Shown here: positions 1 to 9,373 of the stretch, piece after piece
How the letters are laid out: each line of letters begins with the position of its first letter
Position numbering within the stretch: the stretch's first letter is position 1
Source: Microbacterium sp. SS28
Lineage (GTDB): Bacteria > Actinomycetota > Actinomycetes > Actinomycetales > Microbacteriaceae
Length of the DNA stretch: 64,000 nt
Assembly (NCBI RefSeq): GCF_022761035.1
Contig: NZ_JAKWJP010000005.1
Span: 463,009-527,008, forward strand
Reading direction: 5' to 3'
Translations under genes and position numbers: made by a program
Notes under the pieces: model-generated
What the model was told of the DNA's origin: nothing
Database searches by the model: none
What the model saw: the letters and a program-made list of their open reading frames with translations, nothing else

Positions 1-360
1 GACGACGCCGATAGGCACGAGAGCGAGCGCCCAGAATGACGGCCACAGCAGCGCGATGCCGACATCGAGCGCGATGAGGCCGAGGTACAGGGGGTTGCGG
101 CTCACGCGAAACGGCCCGCGGTCGAGGATCTTGCTCGTCGAGCCGCCGGGCAGCAGCGCCGTGTCATGCCGCGCCATGAGCCACAGCGCCCAGCCGTTCC
201 AGAGCGCGAACGCGACGAGGAGGAAGACCCCGACCGTCCGAGAGATCGTCTCGGGCAGCGCGATCGGGTCGCCCGCGCTCGCCGTGATGGCGAGCCCCGC
301 GATGAGCGGCACGCCCAGTGCGACGGGCGGCCAGATGCGGTACGCCGGGGCGTCGGCCAT
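1..360 (-). CDS. Isoprenylcysteine methyltransferase-family membrane protein, partial
   Basis: The gene runs off the left edge, so only the first 120 residues are visible. It begins MADAPAYRIWPP and shows three hydrophobic segments (about residues 10-28, 42-60 and 96-118). Between the last two lies RGPFRVSRNPLYLG (about residues 81-94), the signature of the ICMT/phospholipid N-methyltransferase membrane family, where the GP-R-RNP-Y-G block binds S-adenosylmethionine. In bacteria these proteins are generic small-molecule or lipid methyltransferases of unknown substrate. The ATG is the first in-frame start and no upstream gene overlaps it. The family assignment is firm; the substrate is unknown. 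Confidence 0.8.
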   Translation of the reverse strand, partial: MADAPAYRIWPPVALGVPLIAGLAITASAGDPIALPETISRTVGVFLLVAFALWNGWALWLMARHDTALLPGGSTSKILDRGPFRVSRNPLYLGLIALDVGIALLWPSFWALALVPIGVV

Positions 361-430
361 GCGGGCAGTGTAGCCCCGCACCGGGGCGGCGAGCGGTCCG
401 CGGCCGGGCCCTCGGTGCGGGATGCGATGG

Positions 431-1042
431 TCACATGGACGGGCAGGTCACGCCTCTCGGATCCGAACCGCCGTTGTCGGGACACACCAGCGCGGTCAGG
501 AGGTACGCCTCGAGGAGCCGGCGCGCGCCGCCGTAGGGAATGAGGTCGGGGTCCGTCTCGGCGCGCCAGACCGCGACGACCTGTGGCTGCGGGATGACCC
601 CGCCGGACAGGAAGGCGGCGGTGCCCTCCTCGAACGGCACGAGCACGGCCGGGTGGCAGTCCCACTTCTCGATACAGAGGGGCACCGCGCGATCGGGAAT
701 GCCGGCGCAGTGCGACAGCCCGACCTTCTCGCAGTACCGCTGGGCCCACTCCACGACCAGCTCGAGTGCCTGCGACTTCGGCGCGAGGTCGTATCGGTCG
801 AGGTCGAACGTGATGAACTCGGACCAGTCCTCGGGCGGAGCGGGCATGGGGACGGTGCCCGCGGGCGGAGTGGGCAGAGGGACCGGGGCCGCGGGCACCG
901 AGGGGGACGGGTCCGTGTCCGCCGACGGGACCGATGCGGTCGGCGCTGCGCCGGGCTGCGGCGGTGGGGCGCTGCACCCCGCGAGGAGGACGACGGACAG
1001 CAGTACCGTCACGACCTGTCGCAGAGCCGCTCTCCGCGTCAC
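431..1042 (-). CDS. Secreted lipoprotein of unknown function, Cys-rich C-terminal domain
   Basis: A 203-residue protein starting at GTG (VTRRAALRQ). A lipobox LLAGC puts the lipidated Cys near residue 23. A Pro/Ala/Ser-rich linker follows to about residue 70, then a folded domain with several cysteines (YCEK, HCAG, LCIE, DCHP, VCPD) that probably form disulfides outside the membrane. GTG at 1042 is preferred over the ATG at 1153 because GGAGAGG lies about 6 nt before it and because the signal peptide then begins properly. It is divergent from the GH27 gene. No family is recognised. Confidence 0.75.
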   Translation of the reverse strand: MTRRAALRQVVTVLLSVVLLAGCSAPPPQPGAAPTASVPSADTDPSPSVPAAPVPLPTPPAGTVPMPAPPEDWSEFITFDLDRYDLAPKSQALELVVEWAQRYCEKVGLSHCAGIPDRAVPLCIEKWDCHPAVLVPFEEGTAAFLSGGVIPQPQVVAVWRAETDPDLIPYGGARRLLEAYLLTALVCPDNGGSDPRGVTCPSM

Positions 1043-1173
1043 TCGAGACCTCTCCGCTGCATCGCTCACACCTATTGATGTCCGCGAACCGGGAAAAGGT
1101 TCATGTCGGCGCGAGGGAAGAGGGACGAGCCCCGATACTGGAGGACCGCTCATCCACCGTTGGGAGACGATGC

Positions 1174-2508
1174 ATGTCCACGAGATCCGCCGACCGGCCG
1201 CCGATGGGCTGGAACAGCTGGGACTGCTTCGGCACGACGGTCACCGAGGCCGAGGTGCTGGCCAATGCGGAATTCATGGCGGCGCACCTGCGCGACTTCG
1301 GCTGGGACACCGTCGTCATCGACATCGACTGGTCGGATCCCTCGGCCCGATCCCACGGATACAACGAGGATGCACCCCTCGAGATCGACGCGCACGGCCG
1401 GCTCGTGCCCGACCCGATCCGCTTCCCGAGCTCGCGCGACGGACTCGGCTTCGCGCCGCTCGCGGAGCGAATCCACGGGCTCGGCCTGAAGTTCGGCATC
1501 CACGTCATGCGCGGCATCCCGCGCCGTGCCGTCGACCTCGCACTGCCCGTGCTCGGCACCACGACGACGGCCGCCGACGTCGCCGACCGCGCCAACGTGT
1601 GCGAGTGGAACCCCGACATGTTCGGGCTCGACCACGATCACCCCGCCGCGCAGGCGTACTACGACTCGACCCTCGCCCTCTACGCCGAGTGGGGCGTCGA
1701 TTTCATCAAGGCCGACGACATGCTCTGGCCGTACCAGGCTCGCGACATCGAGGCGTACGACCGGGCGATCGCCGCGACGGGTCGTGACATCGCGCTGAGC
1801 CTCTCGCCCGGGCGCGACCTCTCGCTCGCGCGCCTCGAGCATCTGCGCGACCACGCGACGATGTGGCGCATCTGCGACGACCTCTGGGACAACTGGGACG
1901 ACGTCGAGGCGAACTTCGCGCGGTTCGCGCGCTGGGCGCCCTTCGCGGGCCCGCACGGCTGGCCCGACGGCGACATGCTGCCGCTCGGCCGACTCGGGCT
2001 GCGGGCCGAGCGCGGCGAGCCGCGCGACGACGCGCTCACCCCTGCCGAGCGCGTGACCCTCCTGACCCTCTGGATCATCGCGCGGTCGCCGCTCATGATC
2101 GGCGGGCATCTGCCCGAGACCGACCCCGCCGTCATCGCCCTGTTCACGAACCCCGCCGTGCTCGAAGTGCACAGGGCGGCGACGTCGTCGCGCGAGCTCT
2201 TCCGCGAGGGCGGACTCGTGCTGTGGGAGGCGACGGCCCCCGACGGCACGCGCTGGGTCGCGGCGTTCAACCTCGACGACGCGACGCGCGAGATCGCCCT
2301 CGACGCACAGAACATCGGACTGCCCGTGACGCCCGGCGGCGTGCTCGCCGGCCGCGTCACCGACCTGTGGACGGGCCGGGATGTCGCGACCCGCGCCGTC
2401 GCGGTGCAGAGCGACGAGGCGCGCGGCGTCGCGCCCGGAAGCGTCGCGCTCGACCTCGAGCTCGCGGGGCACGGCGCGGCACTGCTGCGCTTCGAGCCGG
2501 TCTCGTAG
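1174..2508 (+). CDS. GH27-type alpha-galactosidase
   Basis: A 444-residue clan GH-D glycosidase expected to hydrolyse terminal alpha-galactosides with retention. The N-terminus has the family hallmark PPMGWNSWDCFG. The nucleophile is the first Asp of FIKADDM (about residue 179, equivalent to K-Y-D in GH27) and the acid/base is an Asp in MWRICDDLWDNW (about residue 235). A beta-sandwich C-terminus follows the TIM barrel. No signal peptide is visible, so it probably acts in the cytoplasm on imported oligosaccharides. ATG 1174 is chosen over longer in-frame starts because GGGAGA lies 6 nt upstream and the barrel begins right after it. It lies at the edge of the mannosidase cluster. Specificity (galactose or another sugar) is inferred. 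Confidence 0.85.
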   Translation: MSTRSADRPPMGWNSWDCFGTTVTEAEVLANAEFMAAHLRDFGWDTVVIDIDWSDPSARSHGYNEDAPLEIDAHGRLVPDPIRFPSSRDGLGFAPLAERIHGLGLKFGIHVMRGIPRRAVDLALPVLGTTTTAADVADRANVCEWNPDMFGLDHDHPAAQAYYDSTLALYAEWGVDFIKADDMLWPYQARDIEAYDRAIAATGRDIALSLSPGRDLSLARLEHLRDHATMWRICDDLWDNWDDVEANFARFARWAPFAGPHGWPDGDMLPLGRLGLRAERGEPRDDALTPAERVTLLTLWIIARSPLMIGGHLPETDPAVIALFTNPAVLEVHRAATSSRELFREGGLVLWEATAPDGTRWVAAFNLDDATREIALDAQNIGLPVTPGGVLAGRVTDLWTGRDVATRAVAVQSDEARGVAPGSVALDLELAGHGAALLRFEPVS

Positions 2509-2560
2509 GCGGCATCCGTCGCCTGCTCGCTCCGCCGAGCGGGACCCCGCCGCCTGGCGT

Positions 2561-2965
2561 CTACGTCGCGCGGGACTCGACCGGCGCGCGCAGCACGACG
2601 GCTGTCGTGATCGCGAGCACGATGATGCCGATCGACTCGATGACGACGGTCTGCGGCACGAGCGGACGATCCCACGTCTCGGTGATGCCGAACAGGCTCA
2701 CCGTCAGGGCGAGGATGAGCGCGAACAGCGTCGCGACGAGGAACAGCAGGCTCAGGACTGTCGCGAGCTGCAGCATCCGTCCTCGCAGCACGACCATCGC
2801 GACGGCGAGGACGATCCCCGCGATGCCGTTGAGGACGAACATGATGCCCAGGATGCCGCCGGTGCCCGTGAAGACGAGGTAGAGGTGTATCCCGCCCGTG
2901 ATGAGCAGGAAGACGGCGCTGAGGATGCTCCAGATCCGCGCGGCGCCTCGGGTTCGTTCGGCCAT
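2561..2965 (-). CDS. Small four-helix membrane protein, unknown function
   Basis: A 134-residue protein beginning MAERTRGAARIW, with about four hydrophobic helices spread over residues 10-125 and short polar loops. The start at 2965 is fixed by a strong Shine-Dalgarno (GGGAGGAG, 7 nt upstream). It lies 40 bp downstream of the phosphoesterase on the same strand and is probably the last gene of that unit. No characterised family is recognised; it resembles small actinobacterial integral membrane proteins. Confidence 0.75.
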   Translation of the reverse strand: MAERTRGAARIWSILSAVFLLITGGIHLYLVFTGTGGILGIMFVLNGIAGIVLAVAMVVLRGRMLQLATVLSLLFLVATLFALILALTVSLFGITETWDRPLVPQTVVIESIGIIVLAITTAVVLRAPVESRAT

Positions 2966-3005
2966 GGACGTCTCCTCCCGATCGGTGAGCCTCACCCGCG
3001 AAGCT

Positions 3006-4169
3006 CTACTCCTGGGACACGAGGGGACGAGCCGAAAGGTTCACCCCCTCGCTGTCCGCGGGCGTTATCCGCACCTCGTGCAGGACGGCACCTGCGAGGT
3101 CGCGCATCGTGAGCACGAGCTCGTCCGGTGAGGCCGCGCCCTCGATCCAGGCCGCGGCTTCGTCGGCGGCGGCATCTGTCTCGGGTCCTCCCGACACGAG
3201 CTGGCCGTACGGAAGGTCCGCTGTCGGGGCGAGCCACACCGGCTCGTGCGTGTGCCCCGACACGATCACCTGCGCGCCCCACACGGCGAGCGCCTCGTGC
3301 CACGCGGCGCGGCTCACGAGGCTGACCTGGTCGTAGCCGCCCGCGTCGTAGTCGACCGGGGGCTCGTCGATCCACCGCAGCGGGATGTGGCAGAACACGA
3401 TGCGGTACGGCGCGTCGCGGAAGGCGGGCTGCGCCGTGACGTTGCGCAGCCACGCGGCCTGCTCGGCGCGGAGTGGCTCGAAGGCGACCCGCCCCGCGAA
3501 GGTCGGGTGGTCGTCGGGCTTGTCTTCGCCGGTGTGCAGGACGACGCACGCGACGGGCCCGATGCGGAATGCCGTGAACGGCCGCCCCTCGGGTGTCGCG
3601 ACATAGTCCGTGAGCCGGTGCGCCCACGGGCCGCGCACGTCGTGGTTGCCCATCACGAGCGCGAGCGGCCGGCCCGCGCTGATGTCGAGCCCGGCCGGGT
3701 TGAGCACCGTCGAGAGGAAGGCCGACGGATCGTGCCAGTCGTTGCAGAGGTCGCCGTTCCAGATGAGCACGTCGACGGCGGGGGTCGCCGCGTGCAGGGC
3801 GCGCACGGTGTCGTCGCGCTCGTGGGTGTCGTTCCAGACGGCGAAGTGCGCCGTCTCGGATGCCGCATCCAGCGTGCGCACCGCCTTCCACGCGCTCGCA
3901 TTGCGCTCGCGCGGCGCATAGACGGCCTCGGTCACGGCACGCACCCGCAGCGTCGTGCCGGGTGCGAGCCCCGCCGCGCGGACCCGAAGGACGCTGTCAC
4001 CCTGCGGCACGAGCCCGAAGGGGTCGGCGGTGAACCGCCCCGACGCCCCGTCTGCGGCCCGCCACTCGAGCCATCCGCGGCTGAGCCGGCTCACTCCCCA
4101 CACGACCTCGAAGCCGTCGGCGCGCGGCGCCATGACGACCGGCGGGCTCGTGACGAGCGGGGCGCTCAC
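3006..4169 (-). CDS. Calcineurin-like metallophosphoesterase with N-terminal beta-sandwich
   Basis: 387 residues. The C-terminal two thirds carry the dimetal phosphoesterase motifs in order: WNDTHE (about 110; the usual D-x-H pattern is D-T-H here), NGDLCND (about 138), MGNHDVRG (about 175), CHIPL (about 256) and SGHTHE (about 305). The first 90 residues look like the Ig/FN3-like domain of purple-acid-phosphatase-type enzymes. The start is GTG at 4169, overlapping the stop of the upstream DUF5054/GH38-like gene by 4 bp (GTGA), so translation is probably coupled. The substrate is unknown. Context suggests a phosphorylated sugar or glycan, but that is inference. Confidence 0.85.
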   Translation of the reverse strand: MSAPLVTSPPVVMAPRADGFEVVWGVSRLSRGWLEWRAADGASGRFTADPFGLVPQGDSVLRVRAAGLAPGTTLRVRAVTEAVYAPRERNASAWKAVRTLDAASETAHFAVWNDTHERDDTVRALHAATPAVDVLIWNGDLCNDWHDPSAFLSTVLNPAGLDISAGRPLALVMGNHDVRGPWAHRLTDYVATPEGRPFTAFRIGPVACVVLHTGEDKPDDHPTFAGRVAFEPLRAEQAAWLRNVTAQPAFRDAPYRIVFCHIPLRWIDEPPVDYDAGGYDQVSLVSRAAWHEALAVWGAQVIVSGHTHEPVWLAPTADLPYGQLVSGGPETDAAADEAAAWIEGAASPDELVLTMRDLAGAVLHEVRITPADSEGVNLSARPLVSQE

Positions 4170-6232
4170 ACGAACTCGATCAGGAAGCGGAAGCGGGTGT
4201 CGTCCTCGAGCCACATCCGGAAGTTCGTGCCCCACACGTTGTTGTGCAGGGTGAAGTGGAAGCCTTCGTCGGGATCGGCCACGGCATTGCCGAAGCGCAG
4301 CAGCGCGGGCTCGCCGACCGCGACGAGCGCCGCGTCGAGCGGGCGCAGCGCGAGCCGCCGCGAGCCCTCGTGCACGACCTCGCTCACGGCGTGCAGGCTG
4401 CGCGCGCCGTTGCGCACGACAGCCCGAGGGTCGACGGCGGTGCCGAGCTTCCCGAGGCGCCACTCCCCCGCCGCGGTGCGCGGCCGGAAGCCGAGCCACG
4501 CCGCCTCGGGCAGCCGCGACGCGTCCTTGCCCACGAGGTCGAGGGTCACCGCGATGTCTCCCGCCCCGGTCGGAAACCGGTAGGTCAGCACGATGTCGCG
4601 CGGCGCGCCCCACGCCTCGGACGCCTCGTCGGGCAGGGCGAGCCGCAGGACGACGGAGGCGCCGTCGATCCGGTGGGCCGACACGACGCGCGGTGCGAAG
4701 ATCGTCGCCGGCAGCCGGTCGGCGACGGCCAGCCCGGGCTTGGACTGATCCGGCACCGCCCAGAACGCGTTCTCGTCGAGGTCGCGGCAGTACTCGCGCA
4801 TCCACCGCGCCTCGTCGCGCTCGTCGAACGTCTGGTACCGATATGCGGCGAGTGGATGCCGCTCCCCCGCCCACTCGACACCGTCGGCGTCGACGAGCCC
4901 GACGAGCGCCCCGTCGGCGCCGAAGCGCACGGTGAACGCTCCGAGCGCGTGGGTCTCGCCGAGATCGAGCTCGAATGCGGCATCCGTCGTCTCATCCGGC
5001 CGGGCCGGCCGGGTCTCGTCGATCGCGGCGACCGCTTCGGCGCGGCGCTCGGGCGACAGCGCCGCGAGCGCGCGGTCGAGGTACGCGCGCTGCTCGGCCC
5101 ACGACGCCTCGAACGCCGAGTACGAGAGGTCCTGCGGGTTGGGCCGCTCGAGCGGCGCCCACAGGTACTCGTCGAACGCGTCGGGGTTCGCGGCGAGGTC
5201 GATGCGGTCGGCCGCGCGAGCCCCCTGGAAGCCGGCCTTCTCGTAGTTGACGTAGTCGGGCAGGTACGTCTTCAGGTCCATGCCCCACGTGTGCTCGGCG
5301 ACGAGCAGGAGCGCGTCGCTGAACCCGTCGCACTCCGGCGTCCCGGCGACGAGCCGGCCATCCTCGAGCCACGTCGTGCGCAGGCGCAGGAGCGCGCGCA
5401 GCCGCGCCGTCAGCACGGGGTCGCTCGCGACGCCGTGGATCCACGTGTCCCCGATCTCGTCCTCGACGATCGGCAGGCGCTCGCGCGCCGCGAGCACGTC
5501 CGCACCGAAGGCATCGAGCGTCGACGCGATGATCCGCGCCCCCGGATACGCCGCCTGCAGCCGCGAGAAGAGGGCTTCGATCTCGTCGGCGGCGGGCGGT
5601 CCGTGGTTGTCGCCCGTGTGCGCCAGGTGCAGCGCCGAGTCCCCGCCGGGCACGATCGCGAGGCCGAGCTCGGTCGCTCCGTAGCTGCCGGCGTAGTTGA
5701 CGACGACCTCGCTCCCGTCCGGCGCACGCCAGACGAAGAACTCCGGCACGTCGGGCACGGCCGAACCCGCGTTGACGCCGAGGTGCAGGTACTCGATGCC
5801 CGCCTCCGCGAGCAGCGGCACGATCCCGATCGTGTGGCCCGGGACATCCGTCATCTTCGCCGCGGCCGTCCGCAGCCCGAACCGCTCGTCGAGCGCCCGG
5901 CCGATCGCGATGCCGTGCCGGAAGAGACCCGCGTCCATGAGCTCGCTGTGCGTCGTCATGGGCAGCGCGTGCCAGCGCACGTGCCCCGCCGCGATCGCCC
6001 GCTCGAGCGGCGCGCGCTCGTCGGGGCCGCCGAGGCGGAGCGCCTCGTGGATGAGCCACGAGCCCGTCGTCCAGACGAAGCGCGCCGCGCCACCACGCCG
6101 CTCGAGCTCTTCCGCGAGCGCGATCGCCGCGGGCAGGAACTCGTGCACGTAGCGCGCCGTGACGTTCGCGGCCGTGTCGGTGAACCCGATGTCGAGGTGG
6201 GTCTTGAAGACGACGTGGACCGTTGAAACCAT
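4166..6232 (-). CDS. DUF5054 / GH38-like glycosidase
   Basis: A 688-residue protein opening with VHVVFKTHLDIGFTD, where the H-L-D pair matches the zinc-binding H-x-D of GH38-like (beta/alpha)7 barrels. Further barrel motifs are MTDVPGHTIGIVPLL (about residue 130; an Asp in the nucleophile-like position) and GDNHGPP (about residue 210). This is the DUF5054 family, whose members sit in glycan loci but are poorly characterised. ATG 6232 has GAGGGAG upstream. It is the first gene of a minus-strand unit (DUF5054, phosphoesterase, membrane protein), divergent from a canonical GH38 mannosidase. There is no signal peptide. The fold assignment is good; activity is inferred as alpha-mannoside-type hydrolysis. 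Confidence 0.8.
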   Translation of the reverse strand: MVSTVHVVFKTHLDIGFTDTAANVTARYVHEFLPAAIALAEELERRGGAARFVWTTGSWLIHEALRLGGPDERAPLERAIAAGHVRWHALPMTTHSELMDAGLFRHGIAIGRALDERFGLRTAAAKMTDVPGHTIGIVPLLAEAGIEYLHLGVNAGSAVPDVPEFFVWRAPDGSEVVVNYAGSYGATELGLAIVPGGDSALHLAHTGDNHGPPAADEIEALFSRLQAAYPGARIIASTLDAFGADVLAARERLPIVEDEIGDTWIHGVASDPVLTARLRALLRLRTTWLEDGRLVAGTPECDGFSDALLLVAEHTWGMDLKTYLPDYVNYEKAGFQGARAADRIDLAANPDAFDEYLWAPLERPNPQDLSYSAFEASWAEQRAYLDRALAALSPERRAEAVAAIDETRPARPDETTDAAFELDLGETHALGAFTVRFGADGALVGLVDADGVEWAGERHPLAAYRYQTFDERDEARWMREYCRDLDENAFWAVPDQSKPGLAVADRLPATIFAPRVVSAHRIDGASVVLRLALPDEASEAWGAPRDIVLTYRFPTGAGDIAVTLDLVGKDASRLPEAAWLGFRPRTAAGEWRLGKLGTAVDPRAVVRNGARSLHAVSEVVHEGSRRLALRPLDAALVAVGEPALLRFGNAVADPDEGFHFTLHNNVWGTNFRMWLEDDTRFRFLIEFV

Positions 6233-6343
6233 GCGCGACTCCCTCGTCGACGATGCGGGCGCCCCCGCGGCGGAACCGATTCTAGGGATTTCCAGCGCCT
6301 GCCCGCATACTTTTATCGACCCTCACCCTAATTCGGAGCAACG

Positions 6344-9300
6344 ATGCACGATAACCGCGAGATCACCGAGGGACGGATCGATCGATTCGTCCGCGACATC
6401 CTCCTTCCAGCGCTGTACATCGAGACGATCCCGCTCTCGATCGGCGTCTGGGACGACCTCGATGAGCCGCTCCCCTTCGCCCACGCGACGGGCCAGGACT
6501 ACCGTCCGATCCAGGTGCCGCACACGTGGGGCAAGGCGTGGTCGACCTCGTGGTTCCACGTGACCGGGCAGGTGCCGCAGGAGTGGCTGCGCGGCGACGG
6601 CGCCGCGACGCGCGTCGAGCTCGTCATCGACCTGGGCTTCACACACGACCGCCCTGGCTTCCAGGTCGAGGGCCTCGCCTTTCGCCCGGACGGCTCGACG
6701 GTCAAGTCGATCAACCCGCGCAGCAGCTACGTGCCCGTGCCGCAGAGCGGTGACGGTCTCGTCGACCTCTTCATCGAGGGCGCCGCCAACCCGAACATCG
6801 CGGGCGACTGGACGTGGAAGGCGACGCCGCTCGGCGAGAAGCACACCGCGGGCGACGACCTGCTCTACGTCCTGCAGCAGTGCGATGCGGCGCTCATGGA
6901 CCTCACTGTCTGGGAGCTGATCCAGGATGTCTGGACCCTGCAGGGCCTCATGAAGGAACTGCCCGTCGGCTCCCCGCGCCGCCACCGCATCCTCGGCGGG
7001 CTCGAGCGCCTCGTCGACACGGTCGACCCGGTGGATGTCGCGGGCACGGCGCAGGACGGACGCGACGTGCTCGCGCCGGTCCTCGCGTCACCCGCGAACG
7101 CGAGCAGCCACAGCGTCGTCGCGATCGGCCACGCGCACATCGACTCGGCATGGCTGTGGCCCATCCGCGAGACGATCCGCAAGTGCGCGCGCACCTTCTC
7201 GAGCGTCATCGCACTCATGGACGCCGACCCCGAGTTCCGCTTCGCGTGCTCGTCGGCGCAGCAGCTCAAGTGGATGAAGGACGGCTACCCCGAGATCTTC
7301 GCCCGCATCAAGGAGAAGGTCGCGAACGGCCAGTTCGTGCCCGTCGGCGGCATGTGGGTCGAGCCCGACATGAACCTGCCGGGCGCCGAGGCGATGGCGC
7401 GGCAGTTCGTCGCAGGCAAGCGCTTCTTCCTCGAGGAGTTCGGCGTCGACACGCGCGAGGCGTGGATCCCCGACACGTTCGGCTATTCCGGGGCGACGCC
7501 GCAGATCATCAAGGCGTCGGGCACCGAGTGGTTCCTGACCCAGAAGATCTCGTGGAATCAGACCAACACCTTCCCGCACCACACGTTCCTGTGGGAGGGC
7601 ATCGACGGCACGCGCGTGCTGACGCACTTCCCGCCCGCCGACACGTACGTCGGCGAAGTGTCGGGCGCCGACCTCGCCCGCGCCGAGCGCACCTTCCACG
7701 ATCACCGCGACGGCTCCGTCTCGCTGCTGCCGTTCGGCTTCGGCGACGGGGGCGGCGGACCCACGCGCGAGATGATGGCGGCCGTCCGGCGCACCCGTTC
7801 GCTCGAAGGCTCCCCGACGGTCGAGATCGACACGCCTGCGCACTTCTTCGAGCGCGCCGGGGCCGAGATGGCCGAGCCGCCCGTGTGGAGCGGCGAGCTG
7901 TACCTCGAGCTGCACCGCGCGAGCTACACGACGCAGCACCTCACGAAGCAGGGCAACCGGCGCAACGAGCACTGGCTGCGCGAGGCCGAGCTGTGGGCCG
8001 CGACAGCTGCCGTTCGCACGGGCGCGGACTATCCGTACGACGACCTCGAGCGCATCTGGCAGCTCGTGCTGCTGCAGCAGTTCCACGACATCCTCCCCGG
8101 CACGTCGATCGCGTGGGTGCACCGCGAGGTGGAGCAGAACAACCGCGAGCTCGCTGCCGAGCTCGACGCGCTCATCGCAGACGCGCTCGCGCACTTCGAC
8201 GCGGGCGACGGCGGCGAGTACGTCGCGAACGCGGCGCCCTTCGCGCGCGACGGTGTGCCCGCGCTCGCCGCCGCACCGCGCGCGCCGCACGGCGGCAGCG
8301 CGACTGTCGCGCAGACAGCCGAGGGCCACGTGCTCGACAACGGTCTCGTGCGGGTCATGGTCGACGACCGCGGCCTCATCGTGTCGCTCGTCGACCTCGC
8401 GACGGGACGCGAGGCGATTGCGCCGGGCGCCGCGGGCAACCTGCTGCAGCTGCACCGCGACCTGCCCAACCAGTGGGACGCGTGGGACGTCGACGACCAC
8501 TACTTCCGTGTCGTGAGCGACGAGACGGGGGTCGACGAGATCACGGCGATCGAGGGTCCGGATGCCGCGTCCCTCACGATCACGCGATCGTTCGGCACGT
8601 CGCACGTGAGCCAGGTGCTCACGCTGCGCGCGGGCGACGCGACGCTCTGGATCGACAACGACATCGACTGGCACGAGCGCCGCAAGATGCTCAAGCTCGC
8701 CTTCCCGCTCGACGTCCACGCCGATCGCGTCGCGGCCGAGACCCAGTTCGGCCACGTGCAGCGCCCGACGCACAGCAACACGTCGTGGGACGCGGCGCGC
8801 TTCGAGCTGTGCGCGCACCGCTGGGTGCACGTCGCCGAGCCCGGGTTCGGCGTCGCGATCGCGAACGAGTCCAGCTACGGCTACGACGCGCAGCGCACGA
8901 CGCGCGCCGACGGCGGCACCACGACGACGGCACGAGTGTCGCTGCTGCGCGGGCCGACCTTCCCCGACCCGGTCGCCGACGAGGGCCGCCACACGATCGG
9001 TCTCGCGGTGCGCGTCGGCGCCGACGTGCGCGCCGCGATCCGCGACGGCTACCGACGCAACCTCGCGGAGCGCGCGGCGCCCGGCCCCATCGAGCCGCTC
9101 GTGCGGGTCGACCACCCGGCGGTGCTCGTCGCGGCGGTCAAGCTCGCGGAGGACCGCAGCGGCGATGTCGTCGTGCGCCTCTACGAGTCCGAAGGAGGCC
9201 GCGCCTCCGCGACCGCGACGTTCGACTTCGACGTCGAGAGCATCGCCCCGACCGACCTCCTCGAGCGCGAGATCGATGTTCCCGCCGGATTCGTGCGCAA

Positions 9301-9373
9301 CGGGCGCTCGGTCTCGCTCGCACTGCGGCCCTTCCAGCTCGTGACGCTCCGCGTCCGGCGCGCGCAGTCGTGA
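6344..9373 (+). CDS. Alpha-mannosidase, glycoside hydrolase family 38
   Basis: A 1009-residue, full-length GH38 enzyme, the usual length for bacterial and vacuolar-type alpha-mannosidases. Zn2+ ligands: H-A-H-I-D (about 262-264) and QQFHDILPGTS (about 580). The catalytic nucleophile is the Asp of WIPDTFGYSG (about 377). VGGMWVEPDMNLPG (about 340) is the conserved substrate loop. The central helical and C-terminal beta-sandwich domains are complete. Without a signal peptide it should act in the cytoplasm. It is expected to release alpha-linked mannose from imported oligosaccharides. Its stop overlaps the next start by 4 bp. The 111-bp gap upstream is the shared divergent promoter region with the DUF5054 unit. 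Confidence 0.95.
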   Translation: MHDNREITEGRIDRFVRDILLPALYIETIPLSIGVWDDLDEPLPFAHATGQDYRPIQVPHTWGKAWSTSWFHVTGQVPQEWLRGDGAATRVELVIDLGFTHDRPGFQVEGLAFRPDGSTVKSINPRSSYVPVPQSGDGLVDLFIEGAANPNIAGDWTWKATPLGEKHTAGDDLLYVLQQCDAALMDLTVWELIQDVWTLQGLMKELPVGSPRRHRILGGLERLVDTVDPVDVAGTAQDGRDVLAPVLASPANASSHSVVAIGHAHIDSAWLWPIRETIRKCARTFSSVIALMDADPEFRFACSSAQQLKWMKDGYPEIFARIKEKVANGQFVPVGGMWVEPDMNLPGAEAMARQFVAGKRFFLEEFGVDTREAWIPDTFGYSGATPQIIKASGTEWFLTQKISWNQTNTFPHHTFLWEGIDGTRVLTHFPPADTYVGEVSGADLARAERTFHDHRDGSVSLLPFGFGDGGGGPTREMMAAVRRTRSLEGSPTVEIDTPAHFFERAGAEMAEPPVWSGELYLELHRASYTTQHLTKQGNRRNEHWLREAELWAATAAVRTGADYPYDDLERIWQLVLLQQFHDILPGTSIAWVHREVEQNNRELAAELDALIADALAHFDAGDGGEYVANAAPFARDGVPALAAAPRAPHGGSATVAQTAEGHVLDNGLVRVMVDDRGLIVSLVDLATGREAIAPGAAGNLLQLHRDLPNQWDAWDVDDHYFRVVSDETGVDEITAIEGPDAASLTITRSFGTSHVSQVLTLRAGDATLWIDNDIDWHERRKMLKLAFPLDVHADRVAAETQFGHVQRPTHSNTSWDAARFELCAHRWVHVAEPGFGVAIANESSYGYDAQRTTRADGGTTTTARVSLLRGPTFPDPVADEGRHTIGLAVRVGADVRAAIRDGYRRNLAERAAPGPIEPLVRVDHPAVLVAAVKLAEDRSGDVVVRLYESEGGRASATATFDFDVESIAPTDLLEREIDVPAGFVRNGRSVSLALRPFQLVTLRVRRAQS

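Noticed and set aside
102..977. Long minus-strand open frame of 291 codons
   Set aside because: It is an Arg/Pro/Ala-rich shadow of the lipoprotein and membrane gene in other frames, with no domain.
6814..9369. Open frame continuing from the six-hairpin gene back into the mannosidase
   Set aside because: The residues before 9370 are Arg-rich antiframe of the GH38 gene; the true start is the GTG overlapping its stop.
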